A DNA stretch of 64,000 nt from the NCBI RefSeq assembly GCF_035506375.1, contig NZ_DATJPM010000074.1, positions 1-64,000 on the forward strand, read 5' to 3'. The stretch comes from Methanocella sp. (GTDB lineage Archaea > Halobacteriota > Methanocellia > Methanocellales > Methanocellaceae). The translations under genes and the position numbers were made by a program. The notes under the pieces are model-generated. The model did no database searches. It saw only the letters and a program-made list of their open reading frames with translations, and was not told where the DNA came from. Positions 35,351-44,074 of the stretch are shown piece by piece. The number at the start of each line of letters is the position of its first letter. Position 1 is the first letter of the stretch.

Positions 35351-36124
35351 TCACTGGCTGATGGTGACTTCGGCGTATGAGGCGCCGGCGGGCACGGTGA
35401 CCTGCGCGATGTAGACGCCCTGGACTGGCACTTCCGCGTTGGACATGCCGGTCTGGGAGCCGCCGGTCATGGGCCTGGTATAGAACGATTCGCCCGTCAG
35501 GACGTCGTAGACGTTCACATAGCCCGTGCCATACGCTGTACGGCTAAAGGAATAGCTGATCTTGAGATCTCCTTTTTGCGCCTTGAACGGCTCTGAAACG
35601 GCGATGCCGTCCGCCTCGGCAGCGCCCACGGTCACGGGCAGTGACACAGCGGATGACGTATCCGGCCGCTTGATAATGACGGACCATTCGCCGTCCGACG
35701 TGGCCATAAGGGTATAGTTGCCAGGATAGATGGAGTTGTCGTCGATGACCATCAGCCTGCTTCCCGACGTCCTGCCGTCCGATACGTTCGCCATGCCGTT
35801 GCCGCTCGCGTCCGTAAGCGAGAAGCCGAGTCGCGTCCCGGAGCCGGACCAGGTGACGACGTATGCGCCCTGCTTCAGGCGGAAGCCATTCGCCATGCCG
35901 TCCATGCCGCCCGAGATCGAGGTGGTGTCGTCCACGACGGTCATCGTGGGCTGGATGAAAGCCGGGGTGGGCTTTGGCGTGGCCGTCGCCGGCACGGCCG
36001 TCGGCTCGATGGTGGCATCGGGCCCCACGGTCGGCGTGATCTTATGGGGCGCGCTAAAGCATCCGCTAACTGCCGTCATCGTTAGAACCAGGATCAATAC
36101 AGTTACAAGCGGGGCCGGCTTCAT
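35351..36124 (-). CDS. Secreted lipoprotein with Thr/Pro stalk
   Basis: A 257-residue exported protein. A signal sequence with the lipobox VSGC (Cys22) is followed by a Thr/Pro-rich linker (about 27-55) and beta-sandwich-like domains (GAYVVTWSGSG, GNYTLMATSDGEW). No catalytic motif was found. I chose ATG 36124 because a TATA-like aatttatac lies about 25 bases upstream, predicting a leaderless message, and because the signal sequence starts there. Three upstream in-frame starts exist (36133, 36142, 36277). Confidence 0.7.
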   Translation of the reverse strand: MKPAPLVTVLILVLTMTAVSGCFSAPHKITPTVGPDATIEPTAVPATATPKPTPAFIQPTMTVVDDTTSISGGMDGMANGFRLKQGAYVVTWSGSGTRLGFSLTDASGNGMANVSDGRTSGSRLMVIDDNSIYPGNYTLMATSDGEWSVIIKRPDTSSAVSLPVTVGAAEADGIAVSEPFKAQKGDLKISYSFSRTAYGTGYVNVYDVLTGESFYTRPMTGGSQTGMSNAEVPVQGVYIAQVTVPAGASYAEVTISQ

Positions 36125-36284
36125 GATTGCCATAAATTGCATCGATAGCGTATAAATTTTTGCGTTTAATTGCCACACGCCTGGAGCTTCCAGTTTTAAT
36201 CCCGCGAAGCCGATGGGGATCAGAGTTACTTTCAGAAAAATAGAAGAGAGCGAACCCCGAAGGGCTCGCAAGTTCATTTTATCC

Positions 36285-37697
36285 TTAGCGCCTGATGACT
36301 TCCCTGCCCGACGGCCTGTTGATGACCACTTCGAGGGGCATCTTGCCGGTGACGGTGTGGGTTGCGCACGAGAAGCACGGGTCGTAGGCCCGGATGACCA
36401 TTTCCATCCTGTTGAGGATACCCTCGGCGGGAGTGGGGGTGTTAATGATCTTCTGGGCGGTGTTCTTCAGGCCGACGTTGATGGCCTTGTTGTTGTGCGC
36501 CGTGGCGACGATGATGTTCGCCTTGGTTATGAAGCCCTTGTCGTCCGTGTCGTAGTCGTGGATGAGGGTGCCTCTCGGGGCCTCGATGATGCCGACGCCC
36601 GTTGCGGCCCTCGCCTTGACCGGCACGCGCAACTCCTTGCCCATGATGGCGGGGTCGGAGAGCAGCTCGACGGCCTTCTCGGACGCATAGAGCAGCTCGA
36701 TGAGCCTGGCGTAGTGGTACAGCAGGGTCTTCTGGGCCGGCCGGCCGAACGCCTTGCGGAATTCCTGCAGCTCGGCGTTGGCGAGCGGGGTGTCGATCTG
36801 GTCGCAGACGTTGATCCTCGACAGCGGCGAGACACGGTACATGCCGTTCTCCCAGCCCATGTCCTTCCAGTAGGGCGCCTTCATGTAGGAGTGCGGATAT
36901 ACGTACTCGGCGATGTACTGGAGGTAGTCCTTGTCCGCGAACTCCTTGACGATGCTGCCGTCCTTGCCGAGCAGCCTCATCGTGCCGTCGTAGAGTTCCA
37001 GGTTGCCGTTCTTCACGAGGCCCAGGTGCATCGAGTCGGCGTCGCCTAACAGCTTGATCGCGTCGATGTACTGGTTGAAGATGGGCTTTGCGAGGGCCAG
37101 GGTCGCCTTGCCGTATTCCACGGCCTGCTTGGCCATGGGCAGCAGCTTGTCGACCTCTTCCTGGGTCAGGCCCTTGGTGATGCCGCCCGGAACGTAGGTC
37201 ACGGGGTTGATGGACCTGCCCGCGGTGGCCTCGACGATCTGCTGGCCGATCTTTCGGAACTTGACCGCCTGCACGGCGAGGTCCGGGTTGGCGGCTATGA
37301 TGCCGAACACGTTCCTCTGCTTCGGGTCCCCGTCCGGAGTAAAGACGAAGTCCGGGGCGGCCAGGAAGTAGAAGTGCAGCGAATGGGAGTGGATGTACTG
37401 TCCCATCTGCATGAGCTCACGGAGCATAGTGGCCGTGGGAGCGGTGCCGGCACCGAAACACTGGTCGACGGCCTTTGCGGAGGCCAGGTGGTGCGATACG
37501 GGGCAGATGCCGCAGATCTGCGTGACGATCCGGGGTGCCTCTTCGACGGCCCTGCCCTGGAGGAACTTCTCGAAGCCTCTGACTTCCATGATGTTGAGGC
37601 GGGCGTCGGTTACCTTGCCGCTGTCCTCCATGTCTATGGTGATCTGGGCGTGGCCCTCGATCCTTGATACTGGTGCTACTTTAATTTGCTTGACCAT
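36285..37697 (-). CDS. mvhA: F420-non-reducing [NiFe]-hydrogenase large subunit MvhA
   Basis: A 470-residue catalytic subunit that splits H2 and feeds electrons through MvhG and MvhD to HdrABC. Nickel ligands are in QICGICPVSHH (Cys62, Cys65) and DPCFSCATH (Cys441, Cys444). The residues after ATH at the C terminus should be removed by a maturation protease. ATG 37697 follows aggtgaatt. It is the second gene of mvhGA. HypB, a nickel-insertion GTPase, is encoded 22 kb away in the same window. Confidence 0.95.
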   Translation of the reverse strand: MVKQIKVAPVSRIEGHAQITIDMEDSGKVTDARLNIMEVRGFEKFLQGRAVEEAPRIVTQICGICPVSHHLASAKAVDQCFGAGTAPTATMLRELMQMGQYIHSHSLHFYFLAAPDFVFTPDGDPKQRNVFGIIAANPDLAVQAVKFRKIGQQIVEATAGRSINPVTYVPGGITKGLTQEEVDKLLPMAKQAVEYGKATLALAKPIFNQYIDAIKLLGDADSMHLGLVKNGNLELYDGTMRLLGKDGSIVKEFADKDYLQYIAEYVYPHSYMKAPYWKDMGWENGMYRVSPLSRINVCDQIDTPLANAELQEFRKAFGRPAQKTLLYHYARLIELLYASEKAVELLSDPAIMGKELRVPVKARAATGVGIIEAPRGTLIHDYDTDDKGFITKANIIVATAHNNKAINVGLKNTAQKIINTPTPAEGILNRMEMVIRAYDPCFSCATHTVTGKMPLEVVINRPSGREVIRR

Positions 37698-37708
37698 GAT
37701 AATTCACC

Positions 37709-38623
37709 TCACTTTACCTTCTCGACGACCTTCCTGGTCAGGAACGAGACGGGCACGGTGTACTTGTAGAAGTTGCCGATGGGGTCATAGATATCCGCGA
37801 CCATCTTGTCGAGGTCGACCGTCGGGTCGTCGTCCAGGCCGTAGCAGGACGTGACGGCGCTGATCATCGCGGCGCCCTGCTCGGGCGCGTTCTCACACTT
37901 GCCGAAGCAGCCACGGCAGGCAGCTCCCGCGGTCGGGCACAGTGCGCCGCAGCCCGCCCGGGTGGCAGAGCCGCTGCAGATGTAGCCCTGCTCGAACAGG
38001 CACTTCTTGTCGTCCGGGGTGCCCTCGAAGGGCCTCAGGACTTTCTTGATGTTGCGCTCGCTCTTCTCCCTCGGGCACTCGTCGCATACGGACTTCTTGC
38101 TGAGCTCGTAGGGAGCGCCGCCGAGCAGCGACATGATGGCCGCACCGATCATTGCGGGGGTCGGGCCGCAGCCCGGGATCATGACGTCTACCTTGACGTA
38201 GTCGCTGGCCGGCCTCATGTCCGGCAGGAGGGTCGGCAGGCCATCCATGTACGGGAGCCTTCCGATGTCGTTCTTCGTGCTCTTGGTGGTCATGTAGACC
38301 TCTTCGAGCAGCGAGTTCAGGTCGTATAAGTTGGCCATGCCGGGCGTGCCGCCGAAGCAGGCACAGCTTCCCAGCGCGATTAAAATGTCACAGTTCTTTC
38401 TGATCTCCAGCAGCTCGTGCAGGTTGTCGCTGTTCCTGACGCCGCCGCTGACGATACCTACGGTCGCCTTAGGCGGGTGCTTGACATCCATCAGGACGGG
38501 GATGTACGCGAACTCGATCTTTTCCAGTACGGACAAGAGAGTTTCGTGCAGGTCGAGCACCGAGATCTCACAGCCGGCGCAGGCGCCTATCCATGACTCG
38601 ATTACCTTTACTTTTTCTCCCAT
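37709..38623 (-). CDS. mvhG: F420-non-reducing hydrogenase small subunit MvhG
   Basis: A 304-residue Fe-S subunit of the cytosolic Mvh hydrogenase, without a Tat signal. Cluster ligands appear in WIGACAGCEISVLDLH, LIALGSCACFGGTPGM and the Cys-rich C-terminal part (CDECPREKS, GYICSGSATRAGCGALCPTAGAACRGCFGKC). Preferred start ATG 38623 has GGAGTG six bases upstream; GTG 38632 is possible. Unlike many mvh operons, mvhD is not here but lies after hdrA on the opposite strand. Confidence 0.95.
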   Translation of the reverse strand: MGEKVKVIESWIGACAGCEISVLDLHETLLSVLEKIEFAYIPVLMDVKHPPKATVGIVSGGVRNSDNLHELLEIRKNCDILIALGSCACFGGTPGMANLYDLNSLLEEVYMTTKSTKNDIGRLPYMDGLPTLLPDMRPASDYVKVDVMIPGCGPTPAMIGAAIMSLLGGAPYELSKKSVCDECPREKSERNIKKVLRPFEGTPDDKKCLFEQGYICSGSATRAGCGALCPTAGAACRGCFGKCENAPEQGAAMISAVTSCYGLDDDPTVDLDKMVADIYDPIGNFYKYTVPVSFLTRKVVEKVK

Positions 38624-38658
38624 TTCATTCACTCCATTGACAAGACAGGTCCTATCTT

Positions 38659-38736
38659 ATGGGCCCTTCCTTGGCCCATCTCATAGATCCAGTGTTTAGT
38701 ACAATCTTTTTTCCCGGCAGGGGTATTTAAAGCTTT
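38659..38736 (-). promoter_or_regulatory. mvhGA promoter and leader hairpin
   Basis: On the leftward strand, aaagctttaaatacccc (38724-38736) is a good BRE/TATA, placing the start near 38703 and leaving an 80-base leader. In the leader atgggcc (38659-38665) pairs perfectly with ggcccat (38673-38679). The hairpin could regulate or stabilise the mRNA. Confidence 0.5.
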
Positions 38737-38759
38737 AGTTATAACTGAAAAATTTTTCA

Positions 38760-39243
38760 CCGTCTCTCAGGGCATATAATATTAGATTGTCCGCGCTGAA
38801 TGCAATTACTATAGTATAAGCGCTGTCTGGCCTGTGGTATGCGCTCTCCGGGCGGACCGACAATCTTATATAGACAGACCCTTATATATAACTATAATTT
38901 ATAAGTATATATTCCTTTCGACCTATAAAATATGTTAAAAATAACCATTATTTATTTTCATCTACTGGAAAAGTTTATAAAGTCATAGGTTTGAGATTGT
39001 AATTAAATACGATAACCAACCGGCAGGGCCGGCACGAGCGTCCCGGCCGGAATCACGGTCATAATCTCACCGATTAGACATAACGAACCAATATAAGCCG
39101 ATGTCTCAGCAAAGGCCAGAAGGGAAAAAATATATAAAATGTCAGGCCCAAGTAAAGATATTCGTGCCAAAAAAATAGGCAAACGTAGGTTATTGTGTGG
39201 CTTATGGCAACCTTTAAATAGGTACGTAATCATACAAAAACCA
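38760..39243 (+). promoter_or_regulatory. Large regulatory gap upstream of fwdG, with several promoters and structured patches
   Basis: About 640 bases separate mvhG and fwdG without a gene. TATA-like boxes read rightwards at about 38771, 38973-38982, 39130-39139 and, nearest fwdG, cctttaaata at 39211-39220. A paired stem, agattgtc (38784-38791) with gacaatct (38859-38866), encloses a nested agcgc/gcgct. A GC-rich patch (39020-39050) folds with ggccgg/ccggcc. A non-coding RNA or a long leader is possible. The last TATA gives a start near 39243. Confidence 0.4.
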
Positions 39244-39270
39244 ACAAAAACCAATGGCTGGTGCGTAAAA

Positions 39271-39504
39271 GTGACGGCAATAGCGTTAGATATCCAGGGC
39301 AGAATCTGTACTGGTTGCAATAATTGCGTTGTCGCCTGCCCGGTCAATGCGTTGGAGCTTACGGTCATCAACCCGGTGACCCGAAAGAAGACCTACAACG
39401 TGCTGAACGGAAAGGCTGTAGTGGTCGATGAGGATGTTTGCAATGGTTGCGGCATTTGCTTAATGGTATGTCCTCAGCGTGCGATCACGCTTACAACGGA
39501 ATGA
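39271..39504 (+). CDS. fwdG: Formylmethanofuran dehydrogenase subunit G (2[4Fe-4S] ferredoxin)
   Basis: A 77-residue protein with two complete [4Fe-4S] motifs (Cys13/16/19/23 and Cys57/60/63/67). It should pass electrons between the polyferredoxin FwdF and the catalytic FwdBD. I chose GTG 39271 because the ferredoxin core begins there; a longer reading to 39139 adds 44 residues that overlap the promoter. It is first of the ten-gene unit. The TATA box at 39211-39220 fits a short leader. Confidence 0.9.
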   Translation: MTAIALDIQGRICTGCNNCVVACPVNALELTVINPVTRKKTYNVLNGKAVVVDEDVCNGCGICLMVCPQRAITLTTE

Positions 39505-39525
39505 ACGTATAGGAGGAGAAGATAC

Positions 39526-40620
39526 TTGTTTCCCAGTTATGCGAAAAAAATAGAGAACAACAAGCTGGATGTCGAGCAAAAACTGTTATTGACTAAGTCT
39601 AACTTAACGGTTGACCTCGACAAGTGTACCGGTTGTGGAGTGTGTATCGACGCATGTCCGGAGGAGGCAATCAGCAAGGGCCCCCTCGGAGCTGTAGGGC
39701 GCGGAAAGGCCAAGACCTCGAAGATCGACGTCGACGCCAAGAAGTGCTCGTACTGCGGCGTATGTAACATTATGTGCCCGTTCGACGCGATCAAGCTGAC
39801 CGTAGACGGCCAGCCGAAGCTGCCCATCATCGAGCAGCAGGGCTTCCCCCAGATCGCCAAGGACGCGAAGATCGACCCCGAAAAGTGCACGCACTGCGTG
39901 CTTTGCGAGGAGGTCTGCCCCAGGGACGCCATCAAGAGGGAAGTGGCGGACGTGGACCAGGGCCATAAGGCGTCATCCACCAACACCAAGTACGCGCTTG
40001 ACTATAAGCTCGACGAGGACAAGTGCACGCTCTGCGGCATTTGTGCCGAGCTTTGTGACGCTTATAAGATTGACTACAAGGAGCCGACCCCGCTCACGGT
40101 CAAGAAGATCGGCAAGCTTAACTTCGATGAGAAGAAGTGCGACTATTGCCAGCTATGCATCACCGCTTGCCCCGAAGAGGCCATCAAGCTCGAGAGAAAG
40201 GAGATCGCCAAGCCGATGCTGAGCGGCAAGGTCGACATCGACCTGGACAAGTGCATCACCTGCTCGTGGTGCCAGGTCATCTGCCCGCGGGACGCGGCCA
40301 AGGTCAACAAGATATTCGAGGGCGAGTACGAGCTCGTCACCTCCAAGTGCCCGGCAGGGTGCTCGACCTGCGTCGAGGTCTGCCCGGCCAACGCGTTATA
40401 CATCCCGCCAATAGAGGAAGCGGGACAGAAGCCCGGCAAGCTGAACTACAACAAGGACTTCTGCATGTACTGCGGCGCCTGCGTCCAGGCGTGCCCGGCT
40501 GACGGCACCATCAAGATGAAGAGGACCAAGATCAACTGGAAGGGCGAGGAGACGAGCCTGTCCAAGAAGATCTCGGACAAGCTGATGGCAGAGAAGACTC
40601 CCAAGATCCAGGGGGCGTAA
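39526..40620 (+). CDS. fwdF: Formylmethanofuran dehydrogenase polyferredoxin subunit F
   Basis: A 364-residue polyferredoxin with eight [4Fe-4S] motifs in a row, from CTGCGVCIDACP to CMYCGACVQACP; the seventh, CPAGCSTCVEVCP, is spaced differently. It acts as an electron wire, delivering reduced-ferredoxin electrons to the CO2-reducing core. The start is TTG 39526, preceded by AGGAGGAG. The stop is 3 bases before hdrC, so FwdF is physically next to Hdr genes. That is the arrangement expected if FwdF takes electrons from HdrA. Confidence 0.93.
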   Translation: MFPSYAKKIENNKLDVEQKLLLTKSNLTVDLDKCTGCGVCIDACPEEAISKGPLGAVGRGKAKTSKIDVDAKKCSYCGVCNIMCPFDAIKLTVDGQPKLPIIEQQGFPQIAKDAKIDPEKCTHCVLCEEVCPRDAIKREVADVDQGHKASSTNTKYALDYKLDEDKCTLCGICAELCDAYKIDYKEPTPLTVKKIGKLNFDEKKCDYCQLCITACPEEAIKLERKEIAKPMLSGKVDIDLDKCITCSWCQVICPRDAAKVNKIFEGEYELVTSKCPAGCSTCVEVCPANALYIPPIEEAGQKPGKLNYNKDFCMYCGACVQACPADGTIKMKRTKINWKGEETSLSKKISDKLMAEKTPKIQGA

Positions 40621-40623
40621 AAA

Positions 40624-41172
40624 ATGGCATTGGAATCTCAGGTTTTAAGCTTAAACAAGGGCCTCGTGAACTTTACCCATGAGGTCGAAAAGGGCGGCGG
40701 AGAGAACATCTCCGTATGTTACCAGTGCGGTACCTGCACGGCCGGCTGCCCCATGGGGAGGCGCAACGCGCTGCGCACGAGGAAGATCATGAGGATGACC
40801 GCCCTCGGCCTTAAGGACGAGCTCCTCAAGAGCGACGAGATCTGGTACTGCTCGACCTGCTACACCTGCACCGACAGGTGCCCGAGGCACGTCAAGCCGA
40901 CAGACGTCATCATCGCGCTCAGGAACATGGCCACGAAGAACCTGCTGGCCCCGAAGAACTTCCTCCAGAACGCGACGTTCATCTACCAGACCGGCCATGC
41001 GGTGCCGATCAACGACGCGACCAAGAAGCTCAGGGTCAAGCTCGGATTGCCGGAGAACCCGCCAACGACTCACGCGTTCCCGGAGTTTATGCCGGGCGTG
41101 CGGGCCATCCTGGACGGAACAGGGCTGATGGCCATCAAGGCACAGATGGACGCGAAGGAGGTAAAGAAATGA
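40624..41172 (+). CDS. hdrC: Heterodisulfide reductase subunit C
   Basis: A 182-residue iron-sulfur subunit with two [4Fe-4S] motifs, Cys32/35/38/42 (CYQCGTCTAGCP) and Cys76/79/82/86 (CSTCYTCTDRCP). In the cytosolic HdrABC complex it carries electrons from HdrA to the HdrB active site. Start ATG 40624 is three bases after fwdF; the stop overlaps hdrB by 4 bases (ATGA). No membrane-bound HdrE type is involved. Confidence 0.95.
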   Translation: MALESQVLSLNKGLVNFTHEVEKGGGENISVCYQCGTCTAGCPMGRRNALRTRKIMRMTALGLKDELLKSDEIWYCSTCYTCTDRCPRHVKPTDVIIALRNMATKNLLAPKNFLQNATFIYQTGHAVPINDATKKLRVKLGLPENPPTTHAFPEFMPGVRAILDGTGLMAIKAQMDAKEVKK

Positions 41173-42080
41173 GCGAAGCTAAATTAAAATCATCACTGTT
41201 CCTCGGCTGTATTGCGCCGAACAGGTACCCGGGCATCGAGGTCTCGACGATCAAGACGGCCAAGAACCTGGGCGTCGAGCTCGTCGACCTCAAGGGCGCC
41301 GGCTGCTGCCCCGCTCCAGGCGCGTTCGGCTCGATGGACTTACTGACCTGGGAAGCCCTGGCCGCGAGGAACATCTGCCTGTCTGAGCAGATGGGCCTGG
41401 ACTGTACGGTCGTGTGCAACGGCTGCTACAAGTCGCTGTATGACGTCAACGAGAAATTAAAGGCAAACCCGGTCGAGATGGAAAAGGTCAACGGCATCCT
41501 GAAGCTGGCCGACATGCAGTACAAGGGATCCATCGAGGTCCGCCATGTCGCCGAGCAGCTCTACAATGACGTGGGCATCAAGAAGATCAGGGACAGCGTC
41601 GTCCAGCCCCTCAACGGCATCAAGGTCGGCATCCACTATGGCTGCCACTTACTCAAGCCCGGCAGGGAGAGGCACTTCACTAACGCCGAGGCCTTCGGCA
41701 CCGAGATCCCCAGATTCCTGGACGAGATGGTCGAGGCCCTGGGAGCCAGAAGCATGGACTACAAGGACAAGATGATGTGCTGCGGAGCCGGCGGAGGCGT
41801 CAGAGGCTACAAGAAGGACTTCGCCCTCGACATGACCAACGAGAAGCTGAAGAACATGCAGGCCGTCGGCGTGGACTGTATCGTCGACGTGTGCCCGTTC
41901 TGCCACCTGCAGTTCGACCTGGGGCAGATGGAGATCGCCGAGAAGTTCGGCGACAAGTACAATATCCCGGTGCTGCACTATGGCCAGCTACTCGGCCTCG
42001 CTCAGGGCATGAGCCCGGACGAGCTGGGACTGGAAGCACACCAGATCAAGGTAGACTCATTACTGGATAAGATTGTGTGA
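41169..42080 (+). CDS. hdrB: Heterodisulfide reductase subunit B
   Basis: A 303-residue catalytic subunit that reduces the CoM-S-S-CoB heterodisulfide at two noncubane [4Fe-4S] clusters. Both CCG-domain patterns are visible: KGAGCCPAPGAFGS..CNGCYKS and CCGAGGGVRGY..VDVCPFCH. The true start is ATG 41169; a 400-residue reading beginning at 40878 is out of place inside hdrC. It is coupled to hdrC and 10 bases before hdrA. Confidence 0.95.
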   Translation: MSEAKLKSSLFLGCIAPNRYPGIEVSTIKTAKNLGVELVDLKGAGCCPAPGAFGSMDLLTWEALAARNICLSEQMGLDCTVVCNGCYKSLYDVNEKLKANPVEMEKVNGILKLADMQYKGSIEVRHVAEQLYNDVGIKKIRDSVVQPLNGIKVGIHYGCHLLKPGRERHFTNAEAFGTEIPRFLDEMVEALGARSMDYKDKMMCCGAGGGVRGYKKDFALDMTNEKLKNMQAVGVDCIVDVCPFCHLQFDLGQMEIAEKFGDKYNIPVLHYGQLLGLAQGMSPDELGLEAHQIKVDSLLDKIV

Positions 42081-42090
42081 GGGATGAGAA

Positions 42091-44073
42091 ATGGCAAACG
42101 AAAAGAAACCTAACAGAGTCGGAGTGTTCATCTGTCACTGCGGTACCAACATCGCGGGCGTCATCCCGATCGATCAGCTGAGGGAATATGCGATGACGCT
42201 CCCCAACGTAGTGCACGCGGACAACTACACTTACATGTGTTCAACCCCGGGCCAGGAAAAGATCAAGACCGCCATCAAGGAGCACAACCTTGACGCGGTA
42301 GTGGTCGCGGCGTGCTCGCCCCGCCTGCACGAGCCGACCTTCAGGAAGGCGTCGGCGGCAGGCGGCCTGAACCCGTTCATATTCGAAATGGCGAACATCC
42401 GTGAGCAGTCCTCCTGGATCCACATGAAGGAGCCGGAGAGGGCGACGGAGAAGGCGAAGGACATCGTGCGCATGAGCGTCGCGAGGGCGTCGCTGCTCGA
42501 GCCGCTGGACACCAAGTACATCCCGGTCGAGAAGGCCATCATGGTCATCGGCGCGGGCGTCGCCGGCATCCAGGCGGCCCTGGAGATCGCCGACTCGGGC
42601 ATCACGACCTACCTCATAGAGAAGGACCCGAGCATCGGCGGCAACATGTCCAGGCTGGACAAGACGTTCCCCACGCTGGACTGCTCGCAGTGTATCCTGA
42701 CCCCGAAGATGGTGGACGTCGACAGGCACCCGAATATCAAGACGTTGACCTACACGGAAGTCGACAAGGTGGACGGCTACATCGGCAACTTCACCGTCAC
42801 GGTGAGGCGGAAGGCCAGAGGCGTCAAGGAAGCCGAATGTAACGGCTGCGGCGACTGTGCTGCAGTATGCCCCGTAACCAAGGGCAACGAGTTCGACCTT
42901 GGGCTGGGCCCGAGGAAGGCCATATACGTGCCCTTCCCGCAGGCAGTGCCTCTCAAGTACACCATCGACTTCGACAGCTGCATCAAGTGCGATCTGTGTG
43001 TCAAGAAGTGCGGCGACAAGAACGCCATCGACCTCAACATGAAGGACGAGCTCGTCGAGATCAAGGTCGGCACCATCATCGTGGCCACTGGCTTTGACCT
43101 GTACGAGATCGAGAAGAAGGAGGAGTGGGGATATGGCAGGTACGACAACGTCATCACCGGCCTCCAGTTCGAGAGGCTCATCAACGCGTCAGGCCCGACC
43201 GGCGGTAAGCTCATCAGGCCGTCGGACGGCCAGAAGCCGCACAACGTGGCGTTCGTATTATGCGCAGGCTCGAGAGACCAGGACGCAAACCCGTACTGCT
43301 CGAGAGTCTGCTGTATGTACTCGCTGAAGCACGCCCACCAGATCATGGAGAAGATGCCGGGCACCATACCCTACCTCTTCTACATGGACATACGGGCCTT
43401 CGGTAAGGCATACGAAGAATTCTACTACCGCATTCAGGACGAGGGCGCTAAATTCGTCCGCGGCAGGGTATCCTACATCGAGGAAGACCCGGTCACCAAG
43501 AACTGCATCGTCCACGCAGAGGACACGCTGCTTGGCACGCCCGTCACCTTAGACGCTGACATGGTCGTGCTGGCGTCCGCCATCGTCCCCAAGGAGACGA
43601 CCGAGTTACTCAGGAACAAGCTGACCATCTCCAGGAGCCCGGACAAGTTCCTGCTTGAGGCACACCCCAAGCTGAACCCGTTCTCCACGAGCACTGATGG
43701 TATCTTCCTGGCCGGCTGCTGTCAGGGCCCCAAGGACATCCCCGACACAGTAGCCCAGGCGGCCGGTGCCGCCGCGGCAGCCCAGGTCCCAATCAACCAG
43801 GGCAAGGTCGCCCTCGAGCCCATCGCGGCAAAAGTGAACGACGACCTCTGCTCCGGCTGCGGAGTATGCGGCAGCCTGTGCCCGTACAAGGCCATCACGC
43901 TGAGCGAGATCGGCGAGGGCCACAGGAGAGCGTCGGTCAACGATGCGATGTGTAAGGGCTGCGGCACCTGCGGCGCAGCGTGCCCGGCAAAGGCAATCAC
44001 CATGCAACACTTTAAGAACGAACAGATCAGGGCGCAGATCGCTGCACTGTTCACCCCCGTAGGAGGTGCCTAA
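42091..44073 (+). CDS. hdrA: Heterodisulfide reductase subunit A (electron-bifurcating flavoprotein)
   Basis: A 660-residue FAD subunit that splits electron pairs from MvhD between the heterodisulfide and ferredoxin. In order: an N-terminal Fe-S domain (CHCGTNIAG..CSP), Rossmann loop GAGVAG (154-159), cysteine pair CSQC (198-201), an inserted ferredoxin (CNGCGDCAAVC..CIKCDLCVKKC), the C-terminal flavin part, and a last ferredoxin with two clusters (CSGCGVCGSLCP..CKGCGTCGAACP). No selenocysteine codon is used. It is followed at once by mvhD. Confidence 0.95.
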   Translation: MANEKKPNRVGVFICHCGTNIAGVIPIDQLREYAMTLPNVVHADNYTYMCSTPGQEKIKTAIKEHNLDAVVVAACSPRLHEPTFRKASAAGGLNPFIFEMANIREQSSWIHMKEPERATEKAKDIVRMSVARASLLEPLDTKYIPVEKAIMVIGAGVAGIQAALEIADSGITTYLIEKDPSIGGNMSRLDKTFPTLDCSQCILTPKMVDVDRHPNIKTLTYTEVDKVDGYIGNFTVTVRRKARGVKEAECNGCGDCAAVCPVTKGNEFDLGLGPRKAIYVPFPQAVPLKYTIDFDSCIKCDLCVKKCGDKNAIDLNMKDELVEIKVGTIIVATGFDLYEIEKKEEWGYGRYDNVITGLQFERLINASGPTGGKLIRPSDGQKPHNVAFVLCAGSRDQDANPYCSRVCCMYSLKHAHQIMEKMPGTIPYLFYMDIRAFGKAYEEFYYRIQDEGAKFVRGRVSYIEEDPVTKNCIVHAEDTLLGTPVTLDADMVVLASAIVPKETTELLRNKLTISRSPDKFLLEAHPKLNPFSTSTDGIFLAGCCQGPKDIPDTVAQAAGAAAAAQVPINQGKVALEPIAAKVNDDLCSGCGVCGSLCPYKAITLSEIGEGHRRASVNDAMCKGCGTCGAACPAKAITMQHFKNEQIRAQIAALFTPVGGA

Positions 44074-44074
44074 G

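Noticed and set aside
38760..39260. tRNA or known RNA gene in the large gap
   Set aside because: No cloverleaf with TTCRA-type arm and no known C/D-box pair was found by eye; only undefined stems are left.
39139..39270. Longer start of FwdG
   Set aside because: The 44 extra residues match nothing and cover a strong TATA box at 39211-39220.
40878..41168. N-terminal extension of HdrB
   Set aside because: Lies in a second frame of hdrC, and HdrB family proteins begin at MSEAKLKSSLFLGC.
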